Assembly: GCA_947044405.1 (NCBI GenBank)
Contig: CAMRHE010000012.1
Span: 13,098,001 to 13,162,000, forward strand
From: Leptodactylus fallax
Lineage: Eukaryota; Chordata; Amphibia; Anura; Leptodactylidae
DNA length: 64,000 nt
Direction: 5' to 3'
The translations under genes were made by a program, and so were the position numbers. Positions within the stretch are counted from its first letter, which is position 1; each line of letters opens with the position of its first letter. Below, piece by piece: positions 1 to 15,307 of the stretch. The notes below the pieces were generated by a model, which made no database searches, had not been told where the DNA came from, and worked only from the letters and a program-made list of their open reading frames with translations.

Positions 1-947
1 CATTAGAGTTCCTCTTTAAATACAAAGATTCTAATATTATAAGACACTGCATTCTAAGGAGTCATTCGTACTTGTCATTCGAATAACCAAAGAAAGAACT
101 ACATACTCATGCCTTTCCCATGGCTATTCTTATCCTCCCTATGGTGAATTACTGTTTAAATAAGTTGAGGATTAATGTTGCCAAAATGTTATTAATTTGA
201 CTGAAGCCATACAATTTTGATAGGATAATGTGTATTGGGGTAGCTGGAATGACCACTGACAACTGGAAGGAAGAACAGTGCAATTCTCCCCCCCCCCAAA
301 AAAAAAAAAAAAAAAAAACAGCAGAAAATGTGACAAAGATGTTGAGTAGCAGCTCATTCTACTTCTCCATTTTAAAATAAGCATTAATACTTGGTTGCGG
401 CACATTTATAGGAGAGTTAGAGAGTGACAGATAAGAAATACGTTGCCTTCTATCAGTTTCACAAAAAGATGTTTCTAGTTAACTTTTAGTCTTTATGAAG
501 GGGTACTACACAGTTGTGATGGGATTCTCAAAAACAGAAGAAGATGGAAAATATTGGGCTTCAACAATATTTTGTAAGCCACATTCTTTTAGCTAGATGT
601 GTAATTTTATGTTATTACAGCTGATCTTCTGTCATTGCTATAAAATGTCATACAGAGACTTCCCCCAGAACACTGTATTAAAACAGTATGCCTTTGTTTG
701 TGAACTATGTTCGCGGTATACACTGAATGTAACTATATGGCACCATTAACCCACCTACCCAGTGTGTCCTTCTGGTATACGCCGGGTTTACATCATAAGG
801 GGAAAAGCACAAAGTAGCCGTGGGATGAGGTTTTGGACAGTGCCTATGTGCCCTGGCCCATAAGAGGTTCACAGAACCCCCAGTCAGATGCAGGACTTAT
901 TAAAGGAAGTCTTCAACCACCTGCATCTCTTCTATACCAGTTTTAGG
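1..947. other. intronic DNA, nothing recognised
   Basis: AT-rich, with a C9/A18 homopolymer junction at about 287-318. The ORF reading through that run is low-complexity and not a gene. Confidence 0.5.
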
Positions 948-1223
948 CTGAAGCCCCATGTTTGAAAAATGTTGCGTTTTCCAGTACCTGCAAAGTGAAT
1001 GGTATTCTGGTTAATCGCATCCACACATTACAAAAAAAAACTGTTTTCAAAAATGTTTGTCAATTATACCTGTGCTGCCACTAAAAGGTATAGGTATAAT
1101 AAGGGCAGAAAGTACGCAGAGGAAAACTCTGTGAAATCGCAATGAAAAATGCTGTGGAAAAAAACCATGATGTGCTTCCGCCGCAGGTTTTTTTTTGTTG
1201 TGCTTCGCTACGTGGGGCCTTAG
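948..1223. mobile_element. MITE, 'GGCCCCACGT' terminal-repeat family, copy 1
   Basis: Ends CTGAAGCCCCATG (left) and CGTGGGGCCTTAG (right) are inverted repeats. The inside carries the family core (a GCAGAAAGT-type motif, GAGGAAAACTCTGTG and GGTATAAT). Four other copies in the window share these parts (8090, 11374, 27270, 31163). No protein is encoded. Superfamily not assigned, because no clean target duplication was seen. Confidence 0.65.
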
Positions 1224-1256
1224 CCTTATGCTGTTGTGGGAGGTTAGTGCTATTGC

Positions 1257-1543
1257 AAACATACCTTTTTTGTGTCAAAGTGGAATCTTGGTGCAAAAAT
1301 CATCTTTGATTCTGTATGTAAATGAGCTGTTCTTTGCGCCTATGGGGTATAGCCATGTCAGCCGCAGTACCCATTTTCTCACTGACCCCTAACATTGACA
1401 GGTCCTGATGTGTGTCATCTACCGATGAAAATAGGTGTTCTGGTAAACATGGCCATGTCCTGGGTCCACTGAACAGCTCATTTGCATACAGAATAAAAGT
1501 TCTCTGCAGCAGGATAGCATTTTGATACAAAAAGGCATGTTCA
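1257..1543. mobile_element. palindromic MITE-like element
   Basis: Two arms of about 75 bp (1257-1331 and 1470-1543) are imperfect reverse complements, sharing ATGAGCTGTTC/GAACAGCTCAT next to the loop and AACATACCTTTTT versus AAAAAGGCATGTT at the ends. Boundaries are approximate. Class unknown. Confidence 0.5.
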
Positions 1544-1765
1544 CCATCACAGATGTGGTTTGGAAGTGATTTTGGTGGTGGTAGATTGCTTTTAGTCCAG
1601 TCCATTAGAAACTGTTGATGCAAAAAGTCAGGATTTAATGCATGTCTTTCCCATACATTTGTAACCTGGTCATAGTGTGCAGTTGAGTAAGAAAAATATC
1701 TTTAGAGTCACACAGTGAGCACTACTGATGATCTAATAGATCTGTCCCTGATATTTCCATTGCAG

Positions 1766-2839
1766 TCTCCGGCCTTACCATAACTCCTAGGCAGTATGCC
1801 CGCTGCCTCGGGATTTTGTTTGACTCAGACCTTTCCTTCACCCCCCATATCCAATCACTCGCACGCTCATGTCATCTCCACCTCAAAAACATCTCCAGAA
1901 TATGCCCTTTCCTTACCAGAGATACACTAAAGACACTTATTGTTGCCCTGATTCACTCTCGCCTTGACTACAGTAACTTCTTACTAATCGGTCTTCCCCT
2001 CACTAAACTCTCCCTTCTACAATCTATTCTGAATGCGGCGGCCAGGCTCATCTATCAGTCTAGACGCTAAAGCAATGCCACCGGTCTGTGCCGTTCATTA
2101 CATTGGCTGTCTATTCAATACAGAATACAATATAAACTTATCACCCTCATTCACAAGGCTCTCCATAATGTTGCACCTCCCTACATTTCTTCCCTCATCT
2201 CTGTCTATCGCCCAACCCGTACTCTCCGTTCACTCAATGACCTAAGACTAACATCATCTATTATCAGAACCTCCCACGCTCATATACAAGACTTCTCCCG
2301 AGTTGCACCACTTCTCTGGAATTCTCTATCCCGGACTATTAGATTAACCCCCAATTTCCACAGCTGCAAACATAAACTAAAGACATATCTTTTCAGACAG
2401 TCCTATCACAACTCCTAATGTAAACCCTTCCGTAGTTAGAATCCCTAAAACGTACCCTCCTCTGTTTATGCTCCAACATTACCTCACAGGATATGATGCC
2501 GTGTCAGACTAACTTTATATGTCCAGGCACCGTCTGCACATTAAAGGCCAGCTCAAACAGCTTATATATGTGTAATGACAGTAACCTCTATTACAAAATT
2601 GTCTGACCGTTGTACAAGCAATGCTACGTCTGTTGCCGCCCCTGCTACCTCTTGTGTCACCTCCTCTACCTCATAGATTGTAAGCTCTTGCGAGCAGGGC
2701 CCTCAGTCCCAGTGTGTGAATTGACTATTTGTTTGTATTGTATCTTTTTTGTCAGTACTTGAACCCTACAAATTGTACAGTGCTGCGGAATATGTTGGCG
2801 CTATATAAATGAAAATTATTATTATTATTATTATTATTA
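1766..2839 (+). pseudogene. 5'-truncated non-LTR retrotransposon (L2/CR1-like), RT C-terminus plus 3' tail
   Basis: The reading frame at 1800-2070 gives FDSDLSFTPHIQSLARS and later HSRLDYSNFLLIGLP and NAAARLIYQSRR, the region C-terminal to the RT catalytic core in L2/CR1/Rex-type LINEs. After a stop and frame changes it continues (LHWL, APPY, LWNSL, KLKTYLFRQ) to about 2415. The 3'UTR has the frog-type GTAAGCTCTTGCGAGCAGGG motif at 2679 and GTTGGCGCTATATAAATG, and ends in an (ATT)n tail at 2814-2839. The 5' edge is a truncation, typical of incomplete reverse transcription. Not functional. Confidence 0.85.
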
Positions 2840-5058
2840 TGATCTGTTATTGCCAGGGAGATCAGATGGTACTAACATATTTAACATTGTCTGATATGCT
2901 TATTGGTATTAGACTCAAAAATCAGGCTGGGCAGTGGGCCATACTGGTCATGAGTATTCAGTCTATCTCTATTTAACATATAACAGAAATTCTCAGCAAT
3001 CCAGGAATAATTTTCTGTTCTATTAAGAAGTAAGGGGTCAGGCTCCCACTGTATCATCACCACTGGCTACACAAAGTTAGTTTTGAGGGTGGGTGGATGT
3101 CTCATCGACAACGGAAGACTTTAGTTAATATATCTTTTGTGTCAACTCAGATATTCCAAATTTATCAGCCACAAAACAAAACTGACAGAATAGACAACAA
3201 AAGTAATGTAAGTTAAGGTCAAATGAAACAATATCCAAAAGCAAAAGCAATAAAACCCATGTATTAAGAAATGACAACTATATTAAATCAAAGTATTCTA
3301 ATATTACAATGAAGTATTCTAATAAGTGGAAAGAGAACAAATTGTAGCAATTTGTTCCCTTGACAAGCAATACACTGTAATTTTTATTATTTTTAAATTT
3401 TGTTTCACGTCAAGAATTTCCATCTGTATGCAAGCGCATGGAAAAGTTTATGATATAGGTTTGCTTATTTTTCTTTGGTGAGAGATGATACTTGAATGTA
3501 TACGCCTGCTGTATTTTTAACGTGTCAGCTGTTAGTAAAACCACAATCGTCTTTCCATTCATAGAGTATTATTATGTCAGTTGTTCATTGTAGGCAACTA
3601 TTTATTTATGAAAACACTGGCCTTTGTGCTAAGTGTTGTGTAATGTGACCACTACACGGGACAGGCTGGCATCTCACTATTATAGTATGTTACCCTGGCT
3701 TTCCTTATGAATACTTGTCACATGAACAATTGCTTCTATTCATACCAATTGACAGCAATTAAACTCAGACTGAGATACAAGTGTAACATAAGGTCCCCCC
3801 CCACACGCAGTTTAACCCACAGCAGGGTTCCATTGTATATTAAATTAAGATCGGGACACCTAAGTGACAAGGAATGTGCTAGGTCTGCATTGTTTCTGGT
3901 GCCATTAAATGTAGGCGCCAATTATGTACATCTCTGTATGACATCTATCTGCGATAAATCATATGAACCTTGACATTTACAGAGAAAGAGGCAAAAACAT
4001 TATTTGTTTAAATTCCTTTTATGTGCTACCTCATAGTTTTTTGTTTTTTTTAATTCATTTTCAGCATACTTTAGACTAAAAATAGCAGATTCTGTTATAT
4101 TTGATGGAAAGAAATTACACTATATTCAGCACTGCTGCTTTCTAGCTAACTTGGGAGTTGGGACCCCATGGATCCATTATAACTTAACAATGTCCTTTAT
4201 AAACAGAAATCACATTTTGATGTATTTTGCTCCAGTTTAATATCCAAATGTATTTACTGTCATTGTTAAAAATAAATATCACTTTCCAAAAAGAAAAAAA
4301 AGAAAAAAAAAAGTTATCAATAAAGATAAATCACGTAGACGTTCTCTTCTGCCAGGTTGTTTAAAACTTCCTGCACTTGGGCAAATACAGTCCGTAAAAT
4401 CTAGATGGTATACTACCTGGATTTCCTGGACTGAATCTTGTTCAGAGACTGGGACTCTTTGCATCATAATGATCTATACCATATGGTACATTATATGGGG
4501 TGGCAGAACCATGGGGAGGCAAGGAGTCTAAGTGTCATAGATCACTATGTTGCTTGGAGCCTTGGTTCAGGCTGGGAAATCCAGCTGACATATGGAACAG
4601 ATTTTCCAGCCCATATTTCTCTATATGCAGAAGGCCTAAACTTTCTACTCAAAAATTTCAAAAGTGATATCAGTCTTTGGGGAAACAATGGTCACAATGC
4701 TCCTAAAAGGTTTTTCCAACAAGCCAAATATAATTAAATGTGCCCAGTTATGCAGTGATATACTCATCACATCCCTATGAAGTCATAAGTGGGCAATCCG
4801 TTGTTCCAATGGTTAGTGACAAATCGTATGAAAATGAAACAGCAGCCACATTGATTGGGACTTTATGGAGTTTTGGCCCTAGTGTGTATCTGGTATTGGA
4901 AATTTGGAAAATGAGCCCCCTGGACACATGGACTGATATAAATAGTGGCAATCTCTTACGGTACAGGTTTTTTTCATGTAAGTGGGAAATGGTCTTTAAC
5001 ATGTTTCATCTATAGCGTTGGTTATCTTATTGTAACACAAGCACAGGTTGTTACCATA
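2840..5058. other. intronic DNA, nothing recognised
   Basis: AT-rich, without recognisable repeat ends or coding similarity. The ORFs near 3707 and 4438 have no recognisable motifs. A short A/G-rich run lies at 4290-4312. Confidence 0.5.
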
Positions 5059-5060
5059 TA

Positions 5061-7031
5061 CATTGGGTTCGTAAAGTATTCAGACCCCTTTAAATTTTTC
5101 ACTCTTTGTTTCATTGCAGCCATTTGCTAAAAGCAAAAAAGTTCATTTTATTTCTCATTAATGTACACTCAGCACCCCATCTTGACAGAAAAAAAACTGA
5201 AATGTAGATTTTTAGCAAATTTATTAAAAAAGTAAAACTGAAATATCACATGGTCATAAGTATTCAGACCCTTTGCTGTGACACTCATATTTAACTCACA
5301 TGCTGTCCATTTCCTTCTCATCCTCCTTCAGATGGTTCTACGCCTTCATTGGAGTCCAGCTGTGTTTAATTAAACTGATTAGACTTGATTAGGAAAGGCA
5401 CACACCTGTCTATATAAGACCTCACAGCTCACAGTGCATGTCAGAGCAAGTGAGAATCATGAGGTCAAAGGAACTGCCCAAGGAGCTCAGAGACAGAATT
5501 TGCCATTTCATTTCTCATTAATGTACACTCAGCACCCCATCTTGACAGAAAAAAAAAAAAGAAATGTAGATATTTTTGCAAATTTATTAAAAAAGAAGAA
5601 CTGAAATATCACATGGTCATAAGTATTCAGACCCCTTGCTCAGTATTGAGTAGAAGCACCCTTTTGAGCTAGTACAGCCATGAGTCTTCTTGGGAATGAT
5701 GCAACAAGTTTTTCACATCTGGATTTGGGGATCCTCTGCCATTCTTCCTTGCAGATCCTCTCCAGTTCCGTTAGGTTGGATGGTGAACGTTGGTGGACAG
5801 CCATTTTCAGGTCTCTCCAGAGATGCTCAATTGGGTTGAGGTCAGGGCTCTGGCTGGGCCAGTCAAGAATGGTTACAGAGTTGTTCCGAAGCCACTCCTT
5901 TGTTATTTTAGCTGTGTGCTTAGGGTCATTGTCTTGTTGGAAGGTGAACCTTCGGCCCATTCTGAGGTCCAGAGCACTTTGGAAGAGGTTTTCTTCCAGG
6001 ATATCTCTATACTTGGCCACATTCATCTTTCCTTCCATTGCAACCAGTCATCCTGTCCCTGCAGCTGAAAAACACCCCCATAGCATGATGCTGCCACCAC
6101 CATGTTTCACTGTTGGGATTGTATTGGGCAGGTGATGAGCAGTACCTGGTTTTCTCCACACATACCGCTTAGAATTAATGCCAAAAAGTTCAATCTTCGT
6201 CTCATCAAATTCATGTTTCATGTGTTTTTTGGCAAACTGTATGCGGGCTTTCATATGTCTTGCACTGAGGAGAGGCTTCCTTCGGGCTACTCTGCCATAA
6301 AGCCCCGACTGGTGGAGGGCTGCAGTGATAGTTGACTTTGTGGAACTTTCTCCCATCTCCCTACTGCATCTCTGGAGCTCAGCCACAGTGATCTTTGGGT
6401 TCTTCTTTACCTCTCTCACCAAGGCTCTTCTCCCATGACTGCTTAGTTTGGCTGGATGGCCAGGTCTAGGAAGAGTTCTGGTCATCCCAAACTTCTTCCA
6501 TTTAAGGATTATGGAGGCCACTGTGCTCTTAGAAACCTTGAGTGCTGCAGAAATTCTTTTGTAACCTTGGCCAGATCTGTGCCTTGCCTCAATTCTGTCT
6601 CTGAGCTCCTTGGGCAGTTCCTTTGACCTCATGATTCTCATTTGCTCTGACATGCACTGTGAGCTGTGAGGTCTTTTATAGGCAGGTGTGTGCTTTTCCT
6701 AATCAAGTCCAATCAGTTTAATTAAACACAGCTGGACTGCAATGAAGGAGTAGAACCATCTCAAGGAGGATCAGAAGGAAATGGACAGCATATGAGTTAA
6801 ATATGAGTGTCACAGCAAAGGGTCTGAATACTTATGACCATGTGATATTTCAGTTTTTCTTTTTTAATAAATTTGCAAAAATATCTACATTTCTATTTTT
6901 TTTCTGTCAAGATGGGGTGCTGAGTGTACATTAATGAGAAATGAAATGAACTTTTTTGCTTTTAGCAAATGGCTGCAATGAAACAAAGAGTGAAAAATTT
7001 AAAGGGTTCTGAATACTTTCCGTACCAACTG
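5061..7031 (-). mobile_element. composite Tc1 element, family A, with two 5' ends
   Basis: Bounded by TA (5059-5060 and 7032-7033) and by CATTGGGTTCGTAAAGTATT at left and ...CCAACTG at right. From 7031 leftward there is a 5' terminal repeat, 5'UTR, a transposase gene and the inner 3' terminal region. The outer 3' end is missing at about 5504. It is replaced by 5061-5500, a second 5' end in opposite orientation (terminal repeat, 5'UTR and the first codons, KELPKELRDRI). The element thus has about 440-bp inverted arms, both from the 5' end. TA at both borders suggests it moved as one unit. Confidence 0.8.
5640..6653 (-). pseudogene. Tc1-family transposase (family A), one stop codon
   Basis: DDE cut-and-paste transposase. 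From MSEQMRIMRSKELPKE it reads through paired helix-turn-helix domains (SGQGYKRISAALKVSKSTV, then PKITVAELQ) and the catalytic parts [33 protein letters not shown] and [11 protein letters not shown], ending QKGASTQY. That is 338 codons including the terminal stop, close to the usual ~340 residues. An in-frame TGA at 6048-6050 stands where the family has arginine in GTGRLVAM. About ten residues before the first catalytic D (family ...WSDET) are also missing. Inactive as it stands. Confidence 0.9.
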
Positions 7032-7033
7032 TA

Positions 7034-7860
7034 TAACACACTAGACCGTAACTACTTTACATATACACTAAATAAAGCAGTTGAAGAAGGAGATGAAGCT
7101 TTGTGACATTCAGAAATGTACTTTTGGGACAAAGTTCCACTGTTGTCAGTGGGTGTATAACTTTCATCAATTTAGTTGTAAAGCAGAAAATATTTTATGT
7201 ATCTATTAGTCTGGTATCTAATATGAATTTGGTAGATTATGTTTTTGAGGATCTAACACTTATAGTCCAAGAACAGCTAGAAAGTCATAGGTTGTCCCCC
7301 AGAGTTAGTAAAATATTATTTTCAGTAAAAAAAAAAAAATCACTTCTACTCCAACAACTGTTTTTGGCCAAAACACAGTTTCAGACTTTATACTGTCTGG
7401 CCACTTGCCTTTGTATACAAACTTCTACAGACTGTCTGATTAGGAAAAAATGTGGTGAAAAAAAAAAATCTACGTGTATTCAATCACAGTCCTCTGGTTT
7501 TACCTCAAGTAATGTGTTTTAGACTGAAAGGTATGTTTTTACTGGAAGAAGTTTAGTAATCTATTCAATTGATGTTATTCTGTAGCATAGCTGTCTAGTT
7601 TGTTGACTTCAAATGGATATAGGCCAATCTCAGTGTTTCCAAAAACTTCCATGGGTCTTATGTAAGGGGAGTCCCACTTAATGTATCCACTGCAGTAGGA
7701 TATGTTAAAAGATAAAATTGGTCAAGGAACTGGGACACCCACCTATTCCCTGAGAAACAGGGAGTCAATCACCTTGATGGTATCAGAAATGTCAAAGCCT
7801 TCTAAGACTGAGCCACCCTGATAAACAGCTGATATCTGTGGGATTCATCTCCTTTAGAGC
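7034..7860. other. intronic DNA, nothing recognised
   Basis: AT-rich, with poly-A runs at 7328 and 7460. The 139-codon ORF at 7103-7522 has no recognisable motif and is probably chance. Confidence 0.45.
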
Positions 7861-8083
7861 TGAGGCCTCACGTTGTGGAGACGCAGTTTTTTTTGTTGTT
7901 GCAGATTTTGCTGCAGTTTTTTGAGCAAAAGCAAGAAGTGAATTTAGCAGAAGCAAGACGTATAAGTACTTCCTATATATTTCCCATTCCTTTTGTAGCC
8001 GTTATTGGCTTTGGCTCAAAAAAAACGTAGCAAAATCTGAAACAAAAACAAAAGTTGCGTTTCCTCAACGTGGGGACTTAAAC
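7861..8083. mobile_element. palindromic MITE, related end motif
   Basis: Left end TGAGGCCTCACGTTGTGG and right end CAACGTGGGGACTTA are inverted repeats. The inner arms also pair: GCAGATTTTGCTGCAG-type against CGTAGCAAAATCTG, and TTTTGAGCAAAAGC against GGCTTTGGCTCAAAA. It shares CCCCACGT ends with the copy-1 family but has a different core. Confidence 0.6.
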
Positions 8084-8089
8084 AAAGGC

Positions 8090-8351
8090 TATAGCCATAA
8101 GTAGCGAGCCACAGCTGAAAAATGCTGCAAAAAAGACCATGGCAGAAATGCATCGAGTTTTCCTCTGTGGACTTTCTGCTTCTATTATACCTATATGGAA
8201 AACGGCAGCGTTTACATAGGTATAACCGACATGCTGCGATTTGCATCGTTGTAGATTTTTTTCTGCAATGTGTGGATGGGATTAGCCAGAATCCAATACA
8301 ATTTGAAGCTAATGTAAAACACAGAGTTTTTTTTTGCCGCAGCGTTTCCGC
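8090..8351. mobile_element. MITE, 'GGCCCCACGT' family, copy 2 (partial end)
   Basis: Contains the same core as the copies at 948 and 11374: GAGTTTTCCTCTGTGGAC, TTATACCTATATGG, GACATGCTGCGATTT and TGTGTGGATGGGATTAGCC. It directly abuts the MITE on its left and the TTAA element on its right. Confidence 0.6.
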
Positions 8352-8724
8352 CTAAAGGTGTTTTCTTGGTCTATCATTTGATGGACTATCATTAGGTAAG
8401 TCACCAATTCAAGATCGACAGGGGTCCAAAACTCGGGATCCCTACAAGCAAATTAGACCACAGCGCTCAGGTGAATGCTGAGGTCTCTTCACTAAAAACT
8501 AACCAAAGTATCATACATTGTACAGTATAGAGGCTGTACTTGGTATCTCAGCACAGCTTCATTCACTTGAATGGGGCTGAACGGTGAACAGTACACGGGG
8601 GCGCAGCTACTGCTTCAGAAACTGATCTGCAAGGGTCCTGGGTTTGGGATCCCTGCAGATCTTCAATCGTTGACCTATCCTAAAGATTAGTAATCAATTA
8701 ATAAAGCCTGGAAAACCTCTTTAA
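8352..8724. mobile_element. T2-type (Kolobok-like) MITE
   Basis: Left end CTAAAGGTGTTTTCTTGG and right end GGAAAACCTCTTTAA are imperfect inverted repeats, with the target TTAA at right (8721-8724) and a mutated CTAA at left. TTAA duplication plus AAAGG ends define the T2 group known from frogs. Confidence 0.55.
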
Positions 8725-8747
8725 AGCCATCTGCTGTAGCATAGGTA

Positions 8748-10383
<1,636 letters not shown>

Positions 10384-10895
10384 TAGACTCTTATGTGGCA
10401 ACTCAACTGTTACACAGCACAGATTCAATTGATTGCCTCTTGCTCTCCTTCTCTCACTTTCTCTCTGTTTTATTGAAGGCAACAGTCAGAATCTTCTCAG
10501 TCTATGTCAGCTACTTAAAGAGAACAATGTATTAATTTACTAAGCAAAGGTTTAAAGTATCTATAGACATGAGAGCAATATTGGACAAAACTGCTGATAT
10601 TGGTGGGACTAGCCAAATATCTTATGTGTAGAGGGGCCTTCTGACTCTTCCTTGACAGTCAATATCATAAATTGAAGGACTGGACATGCTGCTTTTCAGC
10701 ATGCTCAAACCTTTGTTCTCATGACATGGTATATTCCTAACTTCCCATTGAGAACACATGCATGTTGCTTGGGATGGGACGAATACTGTTGCACTGACAG
10801 CTTCTGAAGTTATATGGGCGTCTTGGATGCCCCTTTAAAATGTCTTGTATCATAGATGGCTTCTATTAACATAAAGGTACAATTTTTTAACTCAC

Positions 10896-10953
10896 CATCA
10901 TCTGGGTGCTCCCTGGACTTTTCATGGTAAGAGTCCTGTCTTCTTCTTGAAAT
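10896..10953 (-). CDS. lef1: LEF1 exon 2 (58 bp)
   Basis: On the minus strand an acceptor (TTTCTCAG, AG at 10955-10954) is followed by 58 coding bases and a donor (G|GTGAGTT, GT at 10895-10894). Read in phase 0 after exon 1, it gives ISRRRQ then DSYHEKSREHPDDG. This aligns with the vertebrate LEF1 segment that follows the beta-catenin-binding domain and ends in REHPDDG before KHPDGG of the next exon. The exon leaves phase 1, so skipping it would shift the frame. It is too short to stand out as an ORF. Intron 1 is 11.4 kb. The next exon (KHPDGGLYNKG) was not found further left and is probably outside the window. Confidence 0.92.
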
Positions 10954-11034
10954 CTGAGAAATATATATACAATGTTATTGTCTAGAAGAAATTGACCATA
11001 ATTTTATATTGGTACTGTACAGATACACCCTATC

Positions 11035-11371
11035 TTAGAGGACCTGTCACCACTACCAACATGCCTGTGTCAGTAAATTATTGTATTCTCCACGAAATAA
11101 CAATTCTGGAGTGTTGATTCTCATTGCTGTGCTGTCTCTGTTATTCCTCCTAGAAATTAAAAAAAATAAATTGTTTGTTACCAAATGGGTGTGTCCCTAC
11201 ATAATTTGATAGTGTTCATTCAGTGCTGACAGTGCCAGATTATGTATTGGCGCACCCCTCTGACAAACTGTCAATTCATTCAGAAATATCTAGGAGGAAT
11301 AATAAAGGCAGCACAACACAGAGTTCTAAAGAAATATTTTTAAGAACATATACATGACTTATCCTCTTTAA
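11035..11371. mobile_element. T2-type MITE (TTAA family)
   Basis: Left TTAGAGGACCTGTCACC and right ATCCTCTTTAA give short inverted ends with TTAG/TTAA borders. An inner inverted pair, TATTCCTCCTAGAAAT versus ATATCTAGGAGGAATA, is clear. It sits 82 bp from lef1 exon 2, on the intron 1 side. Ends are diverged. Confidence 0.5.
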
Positions 11372-11373
11372 CG

Positions 11374-11713
11374 CTAAGGCCCCAAACCGCAGCAAAAAAA
11401 CGCTGCAAAAAAGACCGCAGAGGAAACGCTTTTCATTGCGATCTCACAGAGTTTTCCTCTGCGGACTTTCTACACCTATTATACCTATACGGAAAATGGC
11501 AGCATTTCCGTAGGTATAATCGACATGCTGCGATTTACAAAAACGCAAGTGTATTAGAAAACGCAGCTTTTCTGCTACAGATTTTTTTCTGAAATGTGTG
11601 GATGGGATTAGCCAGAATCCCATCTTTTTTGTGGGTACTGCAAAACGCAGCATTTTTTGCCCCGGTGTTTCTGCAGTAGCAAAAACGCTGTGTTTTCGCA
11701 ATGTGGGGCTTCA
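11374..11713. mobile_element. MITE, 'GGCCCCACGT' family, copy 3
   Basis: CTAAGGCCCCAAAC at left and TGTGGGGCTTCAG at right. Core with GAGTTTTCCTCTGCGGAC, TTATACCTATACGG, GACATGCTGCGATTT and GGATGGGATTAGCCAG. No coding capacity. Confidence 0.7.
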
Positions 11714-11771
11714 GTCAAAGTCTACACTTCCCATATTTATGATATATTTTCATGTTTGCATGTTATACTAA

Positions 11772-12188
11772 GGGTGGGTTCACACTTGCGGCGGCACTCT
11801 GTCCGCCGCAAATCCGACCTAAATGTTGGAAAACTGGATAGGGACTCGATAGTGAAAGGTTTGTGACGCTTTGCTTAAAAACCCATTCACTTCTAAGGGT
11901 TTTTAAAGCAATGCACGGGTCTGCGCTTACACCCTCTGCGCCGCGAAGCCAGTTTTTTTCGTCGGAAACAAAGTCAGACATGCAGGATTTTGTGTCCAAC
12001 GAAAAAACTGGCTTTGCAGAGCAGAGGGTGTAAGCGCAGACCCGTGCATTGCTTTAAAAACCCATTCAAGTGAATGGGTTTTTGAGCAAAGCATCGCAAA
12101 CCTTTCCCTATCCAGTCCCTATCCAGGTTTCCAACATTTAGGTCAAATTCGCGATGGACGGAGTGCCGCCGCAAGGGTGAACCCACGC
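11772..12188. mobile_element. long palindromic PIF/Harbinger-like MITE, copy 1
   Basis: Near-perfect foldback of 417 bp between TAA duplications (11769-11771, 12189-12191). Ends GGGTGGGTTCACAC / GGTGAACCCACGC. Each arm carries CGGCGGCACTCTGTCCGC, CTGGATAGGG, AAAACCCATTCA and GCGCTTACACCCTCTGCG, and the centre is GTCAGACATGCAGGA. A 3-bp TWA duplication with GG-starting ends is the PIF/Harbinger signature. No protein. Confidence 0.75.
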
Positions 12189-12191
12189 TAA

Positions 12192-13568
12192 CATATGCAT
12201 ATACCATTAGTTTTGTTGTATACTATCTGTAAAACTTCCACAGCATATAACTTTACATGATAGAGTCTTTCCATTAATATGTTCTATCTACTAAAAGGTC
12301 TAAAGAAGATATTTTTTGTATTAGTTTAGGCTTAGGAGAAAAGTCACAGAACCTAGTCAGTCAATGAGCCTTTCAATTAGGCCTTTCTTGAGACAACCTG
12401 AAAAGGAGCAAGTAGAACCAAAGCAAGATGTATTATGTTATTTGCCAAGAAATATTGGGCATAGACATTCGGATTCTGCTGATTGGTTATTCAACAATAT
12501 AGTGTCAGTAGAGATAATTTCTATGACCAACCCAACTATACGGTTGAACTCTAACCCTAATTTTGGAATAATAACCCTCTGGACCTACAATAAGTCTACA
12601 CTTTACTGGTTATAAAACAATAATAATTTGACTCTTCTTTTCTAGCTTTCTTTATAAAAATCAGTAAGCAAAACTGTAGCCAATTCCCCCTTGCCATGAA
12701 GACATGGGTTTTACTTATGGAAGCTGGAAGGAAAACAGGAAGATTTTTTTTTTTTTTAAATCTTATTAGATACAGATGACTAGCCTGGTGTAAATGCTAC
12801 ATGGAATTGCTGGTCAGACTATATCAGTTATATATACAGCTGAGAAGTTAACTGTGGATGTGTAGGTGTTCCTTCTGGTTAAATTAAGCCTTGAAAACTA
12901 GAGGAATGAAACTGAAAGCGAATCTCTGGGGGGCGGAGGTGATTTTAAAAAGTTGGAGTTCTCCTTTAATAATTATAACCCTACTACTAATGATATACTA
13001 CCTACGATACATAAAATATACAGATATAATTAGAATGAGCGGCATGGCAAAAACATAACCCTAAGAGTGAAACTGTCCTATTAACATTGCATGTGCTTCC
13101 TGTTGGAACAAGGTATGAGATAAACTAAACTAAGGGGACTACCATCTGACAGCAATTACCCAGTTTGCGTCTGTTCATTAATCCACTTCCTGAGTGTTGG
13201 AAGTCCCATTTTTTTCTAAATAAATATTCTTTGTACGGCTGTGTTTTTGTTTTTATCTGTAGCCTTTAACTAAATATTATTACAGGATGTACTTTAGGCA
13301 GTGAGTACCATTTAAAGGTAGAGAGTGCACTATCTGAAGAAGCCACTTCTGCTCAATGATTGAAAGGTGCATTGGGTATATTTCTATTTGTTCTTAATAG
13401 AACGAAAGGAATAAGCTATTGCCGCTGGTGGCGGCTTATATACTGTGAGAACAAAGGATTGGGCATGTTGAAATCCAACATGCCTGATCTTTATGTCCCC
13501 TAATATCTGACACTGGGAGTCCGAACATCCCCATACACATTAGACTATTGCTCAATCCTGAAAACACA
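12192..13568. other. intron 1 DNA, nothing recognised
   Basis: AT-rich, with a poly-T run at 12746-12758. No repeat ends or coding similarity recognised. Confidence 0.5.
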
Positions 13569-13570
13569 TA

Positions 13571-15206
<1,636 letters not shown>

Positions 15207-15307
15207 TATGTGCCTGAAGCTGGGTGCCAAGAGGGAACTAACAAGCCACTCTTCCTTGGCTATTTTATTTTAATGTACAGATAGAGCAGCAAACTGAATC
15301 TTTTTCC

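Noticed and set aside
172..405. ORF crossing the C/A homopolymer near 290
   Set aside because: Poly-F/G read-through of a simple repeat.
4380..4470. Possible lef1 exon on the minus strand (frame RVPVSEQDSVQEIQ ending at a GTAGTA)
   Set aside because: No similarity to LEF1 after DDG, no convincing acceptor, wrong composition.
5680..6135. Long plus-strand ORFs opposite the Tc1 transposases (also at 9846, 13854, 33096, 46056, 49298)
   Set aside because: Antisense shadows of transposase or RT coding regions.
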